Part shown: piece after piece, positions 1-4,934 of the stretch | Position numbering within the stretch: the stretch's first letter is position 1 | Layout: every line of letters begins with the position of its first letter | Assembly: GCA_900753095.1 (NCBI GenBank) | Contig: CAADXT010000078.1 | Coordinates: 1-12,479, forward strand | Reading direction: 5' to 3' | From: Eggerthellaceae bacterium | GTDB lineage: Bacteria; Actinomycetota; Coriobacteriia; Coriobacteriales; Eggerthellaceae | Length of the DNA: 12,479 nucleotides | Notes under the pieces: generated by a model | What the model saw: the letters and a program-made list of their open reading frames with translations, nothing else | Databases searched by the model: none | What the model was told of the DNA's origin: nothing | Program-made: the position numbers and the translations under genes

Positions 1-522
1 AGGCGTGCTGCCGCCGATGGCGCTGGCGGCATCGAGCTGCGATTCTTCCAGCTCAACGGTGGTGCCGAAGCTGGCGAGCAGGCATTCGACGGTGGCGACG
101 TCTTCAGGCGTGGCCAGCTCGTTGTGGCAGTAGGCGGTGATGCCGGCGAGCAAATGAGCGGGCGTGTTCGGCGCGGTGCGCACGATGCGCACGGGTGCGG
201 CGAACTGCTGCTCCAGCCAGGCGATGGTCTTGCCGGGCGCGATGGTGACGATGGTCTGCTCGGGGCGCACCGTTTCGCGGATTTCGGCGATAACGGCTTC
301 GTATTGGTAGGGTTTTACGGAAAGGAACAGGATGTCGGCGTTTTCGGCAACGGCGATGTTGCTGGTGCCGGCGTTGATGCCGAACTCCTCGGCAACGGCG
401 GCGGCATGCTCGGCCGAGGGGTTGGAGCCGTAGATTTCGGCGGGCGCGACGGCGCCGCTTGCGATGATGCCCTTGATCATGGCCTTTGCCATGTTTCCGC
501 ATCCGATGAATCCAAGTTGCAT
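1..522 (-). CDS. proC: Pyrroline-5-carboxylate reductase, N-terminal 174 residues (partial)
   Basis: This gene encodes the last enzyme of proline synthesis, which reduces 1-pyrroline-5-carboxylate to proline with NAD(P)H in the cytoplasm. The protein opens MQLGFIGCGNMAKAM, the glycine-rich Rossmann dinucleotide-binding start typical of ProC. It continues with LFLSVKPYQ near residues 70-80 and RTAPNTPAHLLAG near 118-130, matching the conserved ProC RxxPNTP segment. The last visible residues, ASAIGGSTP, correspond to the run-up to the substrate-binding and dimerisation domain. ProC is usually about 265-275 residues, so roughly a third lies beyond base 1. The start is the ATG complementary to 520-522, chosen because a perfect AAGGAGG lies 5 bases upstream (complement of 528-534). 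It is transcribed divergently from the glycosyltransferase at 925 and is probably unrelated housekeeping flanking the surface locus. The identification is secure. Confidence 0.95.
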   Translation of the reverse strand, partial: MQLGFIGCGNMAKAMIKGIIASGAVAPAEIYGSNPSAEHAAAVAEEFGINAGTSNIAVAENADILFLSVKPYQYEAVIAEIRETVRPEQTIVTIAPGKTIAWLEQQFAAPVRIVRTAPNTPAHLLAGITAYCHNELATPEDVATVECLLASFGTTVELEESQLDAASAIGGSTP

Positions 523-527
523 AACAG

Positions 528-534
528 CCTCCTT
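528..534 (-). promoter_or_regulatory. Strong Shine-Dalgarno of proC
   Basis: The minus strand reads AAGGAGG here, 5 bases before the ATG at 522-520. It fixes the proC start over the internal ATGs at the ATGGCAAAGGCCATG stretch. Confidence 0.85.
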
Positions 535-547
535 AAGTGGCGAGTGC

Positions 548-570
548 CCAAAAGGGACAGTTCCTTTTGG
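548..570. repeat. REP-like hairpin in the proC leader
   Basis: CCAAAAGG (548-555) and CCTTTTGG (563-570) form a perfect 8-bp inverted repeat around the 7-base loop GACAGTT. It ends 13 bases before the proC Shine-Dalgarno, so in a proC transcript it would lie in the 5' leader. It looks like a dispersed extragenic palindrome, but one copy in one window cannot show that. It is followed toward the right by GC-rich sequence without a T-run, so it is not a good terminator for either strand. Confidence 0.5.
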
Positions 571-888
571 ACGCTTTTTGGCGGGCTGCCCGGGCCTTTT
601 CTGTGTTGCCTGGGTGCTGGTTGCCGTGGCTCGCACCCGTTTGGGCGACCGGTTCTGGCCCACCAATTCCTTTCCTCCGATTCTATGTCATTGCGAATGG
701 CGGTTAGGTTACGGGTTGCATTTCTTGCAGGGTGAATAACCTTGGGCGCTACCCGCCGGCTTTTCTTCGTTGTTGCCCTGAGGGGCTTGCGCTCTTGTGA
801 ATCCTGGCTTCCTTCTGAATGGAAATTCAAGTGCCCTGAAATCTGCATATCGTCTCTGCTCAACGCAGATGGCGGCCTCATGCAACGC
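571..888. other. Gene-free spacer between proC and the glycosyltransferase
   Basis: The reading frames crossing this stretch have no family resemblance, no ribosome binding site and a biased composition, so I call none coding. A segment around 684-700 (TCTATGTCATTGCGAATGG) has the look of a dispersed intergenic repeat, which I cannot verify. ATCTGC (841-846) and GCAGAT (865-870) form a short inverted repeat just upstream of the -10-like box of the next gene. Nothing else is recognised. Confidence 0.4.
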
Positions 889-894
889 TATACT
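889..894 (+). promoter_or_regulatory. -10-like box for the glycosyltransferase gene
   Basis: TATACT at 889-894 matches the TATAAT consensus at five of six positions and lies 30 bases before the ATG at 925, giving a leader of about 24 bases. No good -35 hexamer is seen 16-18 bases upstream. The region that should hold it overlaps the ATCTGC/GCAGAT inverted repeat (841-870), so an activator or repressor could act here. Confidence 0.35.
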
Positions 895-924
895 TTCTAC
901 TAATTAATAAGAGAGGGGATTGGC

Positions 925-2307
925 ATGGCTAAGAAGAAGGCGAACGGTGCCGGCAAGCAGGGGGCCGCTGGTGCGAAGGGGAGCGCCGGCAAGCAGGGGG
1001 CCGCTGGTCAGAAGAAGGGCAACAGGCTTTCGCTGCAGGCTCAGCGCTGCGCCGCGGCGCGTGCGGGCGCGAAGATCAGCCCGGCGCCCGAGGGGCCGGC
1101 GCCGGCTGTTTCCGTTTTGGTGCCCATCTACAACACCGAGCGCTATCTGGAGCAGGCGCTCGATTCGCTGTTGGCGCAGACGTTCACCGATTTCGAGGTG
1201 CTGTGCATCAACGACGGCAGCAGCGATGGCTCGCTGGATATCATTAAGCGTTACATGGCGAATGACCAGCGCTTTCGCTTGATCGACAAGGACAATTCCG
1301 GTTATGGCGCCTCGATGAATTTGGGCATCGACACGGCGCGCGGCGAGTATATCGGCATTTTGGAGCCGGACGATTTCTTTGAGCCGAATGCGCTCGAGCT
1401 GCTGTACGGCCTGGCGAAGGGCGCGAATGACGCGGGCGTTGATGCAGGCGCAAGCGCATCAACTGGTGCTGCGGCTGGGTCGGACGCGCCCGCCGCGGAA
1501 AACGCAAAGGCGAGCGAAAATGCCGAGCTCGAGGGACATAGCGACGGTTCTGGGGCTGCCAATGGAGGCAATGCCGAGAGAGCGGAAACGCCCGTTGACG
1601 TGGCCAAAGCCAACTACTGGTTCTACTGGAGCACGCCGAAAGAGCGCAACCAGCTTATAAACGTTTGCACGCCCGATATGGCCGCGGCGCCCTTCAGCCC
1701 GCGCGAAAAGAGCGAGGTGTTCTACAGCATTCCCTCCATTTGGTCGGCGCTGTATCGCCGCGAAATGCTGAACGAATGCGGCGTGCGCTTCCTGGAAACG
1801 GCGGGGGCGAGCTTCCAGGATTTGGGTTTCCAGTTCAAAGTGTGGGTCTCGGCGCAGAAAGTTGCTATGAGCGAAGCCCCCATTCTGCACTATCGCCAAG
1901 ACAACGAGGCGTCTTCCGTGAACGACGTGCAGAAAGTGATGTGCGTGTGCAAGGAATTCGAGATGGCCGAGCGTTTCATCAAGCACGACCCGCAGCGTGA
2001 GATGCTCGAGAAAGTGCTGTTCAGGTTGCGATACGACAGCTATATGTGGAATTTTGCGCGTCTGGCGCCTGAGCAGCGCCGCGAATTTGTGCCGGTTATG
2101 CAGAAGGACTTGCGCCAGGGCTTCAAGAACGGAGCGTACGATCGCTCGCTTTTCAAGGATCATCAAGACGCGTGCCTGCGTTACCTGATGCAGCACCCCA
2201 AGCGCTTCGAGCAGTTCTTCCCCGACGACCCAACGCCTATGAAGAAGGGCCTGTTTTATCTGTTGATAGCCGGCCCCAAAGCTGCGCTGAAGGCGGTGGG
2301 GAAGTAA
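925..2307 (+). CDS. Family 2 glycosyltransferase (GT-A fold)
   Basis: This 460-residue protein is probably a cytoplasmic transferase that uses a nucleotide sugar to extend a surface polysaccharide or teichoic-acid-like polymer. The GT-A domain begins near residue 62 with VSVLVPIYNTERYLEQAL. The nucleotide-binding INDGSSDGS has its Asp at residue 97, and the metal-binding acidic motif reads LEPDDFFE with D149-D150. The first 35 residues are Lys/Gly/Ala-rich and contain two copies of GKQGAAG. Residues about 167-230, directly after the catalytic motif, form an Ala/Ser/Glu/Gly-rich low-complexity insert before the fold resumes at NYWFYWS. There is no membrane segment. GAGAGGGG at 911-918 serves as the ribosome binding site for the ATG at 925. 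A strong terminator follows at 2354, so the gene appears monocistronic. Donor and acceptor sugars cannot be deduced from the sequence. Confidence 0.88.
   Translation: MAKKKANGAGKQGAAGAKGSAGKQGAAGQKKGNRLSLQAQRCAAARAGAKISPAPEGPAPAVSVLVPIYNTERYLEQALDSLLAQTFTDFEVLCINDGSSDGSLDIIKRYMANDQRFRLIDKDNSGYGASMNLGIDTARGEYIGILEPDDFFEPNALELLYGLAKGANDAGVDAGASASTGAAAGSDAPAAENAKASENAELEGHSDGSGAANGGNAERAETPVDVAKANYWFYWSTPKERNQLINVCTPDMAAAPFSPREKSEVFYSIPSIWSALYRREMLNECGVRFLETAGASFQDLGFQFKVWVSAQKVAMSEAPILHYRQDNEASSVNDVQKVMCVCKEFEMAERFIKHDPQREMLEKVLFRLRYDSYMWNFARLAPEQRREFVPVMQKDLRQGFKNGAYDRSLFKDHQDACLRYLMQHPKRFEQFFPDDPTPMKKGLFYLLIAGPKAALKAVGK
949..1008 (+). repeat. In-frame 24-bp direct repeat, 36-base period
   Basis: The same 24 bases occur at 949-972 and 985-1008, encoding two copies of AGKQGAAG. 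The 36-base offset is 12 codons, so gain or loss of a unit keeps the frame. This is a potential length-variable tract in the N-terminus of the glycosyltransferase. Confidence 0.8.
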
Positions 2308-2353
2308 GGCGGTTTTCGCGCCATGGCCCCAGGAGGGGCGCGTTCGTTTTGAT

Positions 2354-2394
2354 AATAGGGCAGGAAGAGATGATTTCTTCCTGCCCTATTTTGT
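2354..2394 (+). terminator. Rho-independent terminator after the glycosyltransferase gene
   Basis: The 15-base arms AATAGGGCAGGAAGA (2354-2368) and TCTTCCTGCCCTATT (2376-2390) are perfectly complementary around a 7-base loop and are followed by TTGTTGTTG. The stop codon lies 47 bases upstream. Because the arms start with AAT and end with ATT, it could also act on the minus strand. Confidence 0.85.
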
Positions 2395-2400
2395 TGTTGC

Positions 2401-2444
2401 AAGATTACAAATTAGTAGTTCGAGAAGTGCTAATTCGTAATCTT
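2401..2444. repeat. 15-bp inverted repeat at the left edge of the phased array
   Basis: AAGATTACAAATTAG (2401-2415) pairs with CTAATTCGTAATCTT (2430-2444) at 14 of 15 positions across a 14-base spacer. It begins 6 bases after the terminator T-tract. Each arm carries a half-site of the motif that makes up the array to its right. Confidence 0.7.
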
Positions 2445-2629
2445 GAATGGCGATTCGTACAAACTAATTCGCAATCTGCACGAATTGCCTATTAATTGGT
2501 AATCAAAATCGCGAATTAGCGCTCAATTTGTACCAAGTAAGAACTAATTAGTACGAATTGCTTGGTAGTTTGTACGAAATAGCAATCATTTTGTACAAAC
2601 TAGGGTCTTTAATTAGCGGTTTGCACAAA
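2402..2629. promoter_or_regulatory. Helically phased array of TTTGTACAAA-like palindromes
   Basis: Seven 10-mers match the palindrome TTTGTACAAA at 7 to 10 positions: 2454-2463, 2475-2484, 2527-2536, 2548-2557, 2569-2578, 2590-2599 (perfect) and 2620-2629. Three weaker half-sites lie at 2402-2411, 2434-2443 and 2496-2505. The centres of successive sites, half-sites included, are spaced 32, 20, 21, 21, 31, 21, 21, 21 and 30 bases, all close to whole numbers of helical turns. AATTAG/CTAATT blocks recur between them. The stretch is AT-rich (35% GC in 2521-2580 by hand count). This architecture fits cooperative binding of a small dimeric DNA-binding protein along one DNA face. The nearest gene it could control is the regulator at 2817. 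The function is inferred; the sites and spacing are seen directly. Confidence 0.6.
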
Positions 2630-2759
2630 ATGCGGTGGCATAACGTGCGCATTTGGGTTGAGCAAGCTCGCTTGGGCTTCTCTATGGCGAACTTTTGCGG
2701 GGAAATTGTCATTAGGCTGCTACGATAGCGCCACCAGGGTGTTATTCATTGAAGTTTAC

Positions 2760-2816
2760 GGTTAATATGTTAGCTAAATCATTGAAGATATCCTGGTTTT
2801 AGCTAACATATTAACC
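2760..2816 (+). promoter_or_regulatory. 19-bp inverted repeat and probable leaderless promoter of the HTH gene
   Basis: GGTTAATATGTTAGCTAAA (2760-2778) and its exact reverse complement (2798-2816) flank a 19-base spacer. The right arm ends one base before the ATG at 2817. There is no Shine-Dalgarno. TTGAAG (2782-2787) and TAACAT (2804-2809) could be -35 and -10 with a 16-base spacer, placing the transcription start at about the ATG. This would give a leaderless message with the -10 inside the right arm. The arrangement fits autorepression by the encoded HTH protein, as in HipB-type antitoxins. Confidence 0.6.
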
Positions 2817-3107
2817 ATGATAAACATCCTCGAACATCAATTGCCAGGCGAAGTTCTGGCTGACATTGCTCATCGTGTAGCTGCTCGTCGCAAAGAGCAA
2901 GGGCTTACGCAGGCGCAGCTTGCCGAAAAGTCAGGCGTTAGCCTGGGTTCAATCAAACGCTTCGAGCGCCTGTATCAAATATCGCTCGCGTCGTTGGTGA
3001 ACATCGCTTTCGCTCTTCATTGCGAGCGGGATTTCGCCAACCTATTTGCCCAGAAGCAATATGCTTCCATCGAAGACGTTATTGCAGAAAGCAAGCGGAA
3101 GAGGTAG
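2817..3107 (+). CDS. XRE-family HTH regulator, HipB-like antitoxin type, without its toxin
   Basis: This 96-residue protein contains a Cro/CI-type helix-turn-helix at about residues 15-70. The segments ARRKEQGLTQAQLAEKSGVS and GSIKRFERLYQISL match the small regulators that precede HipA-family toxins in many bacteria. It would bind DNA as a dimer, and the 19-bp inverted repeat touching its start codon is the obvious operator. In the usual arrangement a hipA-like kinase gene follows immediately or overlaps. Here the stop codon is followed by about 190 bases of non-coding, repeat-rich DNA and a Fic remnant, so the partner is missing. The gene itself looks intact. It may be a leftover antitoxin kept for protection, or a stand-alone repressor. 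Assignment to XRE is firm; the HipB-type role rests on resemblance and on the operator. Confidence 0.8.
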   Translation: MINILEHQLPGEVLADIAHRVAARRKEQGLTQAQLAEKSGVSLGSIKRFERLYQISLASLVNIAFALHCERDFANLFAQKQYASIEDVIAESKRKR

Positions 3108-3128
3108 CTCCATCGTTTCGGCTATGGC

Positions 3129-3165
3129 GGGAGCGGGAATAAGGTTCAACGTGCCGTTCGCTCCC
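3129..3165. repeat. Weak inverted repeat after the HTH gene
   Basis: GGGAGCG (3129-3135) and CGCTCCC (3159-3165) could pair across a 23-base loop shortly after the HTH stop codon. No T-run follows, so it is a poor terminator. It may be a chance repeat. Confidence 0.25.
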
Positions 3166-3179
3166 CTGTAATTAGCGAA

Positions 3180-3307
3180 AATACACCAAAGATTTTTGGT
3201 CTATTGCCGTAAATTGCGTGAATAGACCAAAATATCGGGCGATTTTTTGGTCTATCTCTCAGATATGCGGTAATCGACTAAAAATTCGTTGTAATTTTTA
3301 GTCGATT
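3180..3307. promoter_or_regulatory. Cluster of three palindromes sharing an AATNGACYAAA half-site
   Basis: Six half-sites are arranged as three inverted pairs. Pair 1 is AATACACCAAA (3180-3190) with TTTGGTCTATT (3195-3205). Pair 2 is AATAGACCAAAAT (3221-3233) with ATTTTTTGGTCTAT (3242-3255). Pair 3 is AATCGACTAAAAATT (3272-3286) with its perfect complement AATTTTTAGTCGATT (3293-3307). The pairs lie about 41-51 bases apart. They sit directly upstream of the truncated fic gene, whose product ends in a winged helix, so autoregulation is a natural guess. The region could equally be the remains of a small inverted-repeat element. Confidence 0.55.
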
Positions 3308-3334
3308 CTTGGCGATGACGGTATCCCTGCCCTG

Positions 3335-3895
3335 GTGCGTGTTTCGGTGTTTCATTTTATGTTCGCCTATATCCACCCGTTTTATGATGGAAACGGGCGT
3401 ACCAATAGGTTTATCAGCAGTTATGTACTTTCGCATAACTTCAATCCTATTGTTGGATACCGCTTGTCGTATTCGGTGAAGGAAAGGATCGAGAAGTACT
3501 ACAAGGGCTTTTCGATTTGCGAACATCCGCTTAACAGGGGCGATTTGACGCCGTTCGTCATCTCGTTTTCTGAGCTTGTGGTGGATGCGATGGAGAGCAT
3601 GTTGGATTCGCTGCGGGAAAAGCAGAGCGACTTAGCCGATGCCGTTGATGCAGTGAACCGCGCTATCACAACGGAAGAAGAGGACGCCGGCTTGTGGCGT
3701 GTAGCGTTCATCCTGGCGCAGGCTACGTTGTTCTCGGAAAACGGCGCAACCACTGAAGAATTGTGCGTGGCAGCGGGGATGTCCGAGCCTACTATGGCGA
3801 AGAAGCGCAAGCGCATCAAGGAGCTGGGCTTTTTGCGCGAGACGCGCAAAGGCAGGCAGCGGTTCTACTCGCTGGATTTGGGGAGGATGGGATAG
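3335..3895 (+). pseudogene. N-terminally truncated Fic protein with C-terminal winged helix
   Basis: Fic proteins transfer AMP from ATP to target proteins. The complete active-site motif HPFYDGNGRTNR is present, followed by an alpha-helical stretch and a winged-helix tail (SENGATTEELCVAAGMSEPT), as in SoFic-type enzymes. Fic-like sequence extends in frame upstream of the possible GTG at 3335: codons from 3308 read LGDDGIPALV. It then meets the stop at 3299-3301, inside the right arm of a perfect inverted repeat. Intact relatives carry a hundred or more residues before the motif, including target-positioning and inhibitory elements, and none of that is present in any frame. Neither GTG 3335 nor ATG 3359 has a ribosome binding site. 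I read this as a deletion or rearrangement remnant. A short product retaining the DNA-binding tail could still act as a regulator. Confidence 0.7.
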
Positions 3896-3921
3896 AGCAG
3901 TAGGTTATTGAAGTACGCTCT

Positions 3922-3952
3922 TTCTGGAAATTAATCAGTGCATTTTCCGGAT
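3922..3952. repeat. Imperfect inverted repeat between fic and the exporter operon
   Basis: TCTGGAAA and TTTCCGGA pair around a 15-base loop, with one mismatch, 26 bases after the fic stop codon. The following sequence is purine-rich, not a T-run, so it is at best a weak terminator for the fic remnant. Confidence 0.3.
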
Positions 3953-3962
3953 AGAAGAGAAG

Positions 3963-4061
3963 ATGTCTGAAAACAACGACTTGCTCCCTGCGTCATTTTC
4001 CGCAAAAACCGTGCAGCTTGGTTGCAGGCTGGCAACTGCGTCCAAATACCCTATACAATGA
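3963..4061 (+). CDS. Possible 32-residue peptide upstream of the exporter
   Basis: An ATG at 3963 opens a 32-codon frame that starts MSENNDLLPASF and stops at 4059-4061. The bases before it are purine-rich (GAAGAGAAG) but do not form a well-spaced ribosome binding site. I recognise no family. It could be a leader peptide, the remnant of a lost gene, or chance. The stop codon overlaps the TACAAT box proposed for the exporter promoter, which argues against translation from the same transcript. Confidence 0.15.
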   Translation: MSENNDLLPASFSAKTVQLGCRLATASKYPIQ

Positions 4062-4110
4062 AACATCGTGATAATTCTGGGTGAGAGCCTCAGGCGCAAC
4101 GAAGCGCCTG
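4052..4110 (+). promoter_or_regulatory. Probable promoter region and leader hairpin of the exporter operon
   Basis: TATACA (4052-4057) and the overlapping TACAAT (4054-4059) are -10-like, with no convincing -35 upstream. About 35 bases further on, CAGGCGC (4091-4097) and GCGCCTG (4104-4110) form a perfect 7-bp GC hairpin with loop AACGAA. The ribosome binding site AAGGA at 4129-4133 follows. The hairpin would sit in the 5' leader, has no T-run, and may affect message stability or translation. Confidence 0.4.
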
Positions 4111-4142
4111 CCCGCACCGTGAAACGATAAGGAACCGCATTA

Positions 4143-4925
4143 ATGCCAAAGCTGTTTTCAAGCGCTAATGCCAGAAGAAATTGGTTTACCATCACGTCCC
4201 TCGTATCCAGGGACTTCAAGCTCAAGTACCGCCGCAGCGCCCTGGGCGTTTTGTGGTCGGTGCTGAACCCGCTGCTTATGATGATCGTGCTCTCCATCGT
4301 ATTCAGCACGTTCTTCAAGTTCAGCATCGAGAATTACCCGCTGTACGTAATCCTGGGCAACGTCATGTTCGCGCTCATGGCCGACTCCACCTCGGGCGCC
4401 ATGAATTCCATCATCGAATCTTCCTCGCTTATCAAGAAGATCCGCATTGAAAAGCTCATATTCCCGCTGGAAAAAGTGCTGTTCCAGCTAGTGAACTTCT
4501 GTATTTCGCTTATCGCCGTTGCCGCGGTAATGATCTTCTTTCAGGTTATGCCCCACGTAAGCCTTGCCGCTTTGCCGTTGCTCCTTCTTTATGTGGTGCT
4601 GTTCAGCGCGGGCGTTGGCATGGCGCTTTCGGCGCTCTCGGTGTTCTTCCGCGACATCTGCCACCTGTGGGGCGTCGTGATCACCGCGTGGACCTACGCC
4701 ACGCCGCTGTTCTACCCGGTTGAGATCCTGCCTGACTGGGCTATGCCCTTCATGCAGTACAACCCCATGTACCACTACGTAAGCTACTTCCGCGACCTTA
4801 TCCTTTCGGGCACGGTGCCCGGCTTGCAGGAAAACCTGCTGTGCCTTGGCATGGCAGTGGCTGCGTTTGTCATCGGCCTGCTTATTTTCAAGAAAACCGA
4901 AAAGAAATTCATCCTGTACGTTTAA
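4143..4925 (+). CDS. ABC-2 type polysaccharide/teichoic acid exporter permease
   Basis: This 260-residue integral membrane protein is the channel half of a Wzm/TagG-type exporter. Such exporters move a lipid-linked polymer from the inner to the outer face of the membrane. The N-terminal segment SRDFKLKYRRSALGVLWSVL is the amphipathic interface helix typical of the family. Six hydrophobic segments follow at about residues 33-55, 63-80, 112-135, 142-168, 174-194 and 234-252. PLFYPVEILPDW and YNPMYHYVSYFRDLIL, just before the last segment, are also hallmark ABC-2 sequences. AAGGA at 4129-4133 places the start at 4143. The ATPase gene starts 9 bases after the stop, and its ribosome binding site overlaps that stop, so the two are almost certainly translated together. 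Length and topology are normal. The exported polymer cannot be named from this gene alone. Confidence 0.92.
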   Translation: MPKLFSSANARRNWFTITSLVSRDFKLKYRRSALGVLWSVLNPLLMMIVLSIVFSTFFKFSIENYPLYVILGNVMFALMADSTSGAMNSIIESSSLIKKIRIEKLIFPLEKVLFQLVNFCISLIAVAAVMIFFQVMPHVSLAALPLLLLYVVLFSAGVGMALSALSVFFRDICHLWGVVITAWTYATPLFYPVEILPDWAMPFMQYNPMYHYVSYFRDLILSGTVPGLQENLLCLGMAVAAFVIGLLIFKKTEKKFILYV

Positions 4926-4934
4926 GGAACGAAC

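Noticed and set aside
477..881. A 134-codon minus-strand frame and a 203-codon plus-strand frame (124-735) around the proC start
   Set aside because: Both overlap the clearly identified proC 5' end or non-coding spacer. Their residues look like translated intergenic repeat and antisense sequence.
1459..2196. A 245-codon minus-strand frame opposite the first glycosyltransferase
   Set aside because: It is a shadow of biased codon use in the real gene, with no ribosome binding site and no family pattern.
2402..2629. CRISPR array or plasmid replication iterons
   Set aside because: Units are degenerate 10-bp palindromes at 21 or 31 base spacing without identical 25-40 base repeats or cas genes. 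There is also no replication initiator or DnaA-box cluster nearby.
3299..3335. Frameshift as the cause of the short Fic protein
   Set aside because: No Fic-like N-terminal sequence is found in any frame of 3108-3300, which consists of inverted repeats, so loss or replacement of DNA explains it better.
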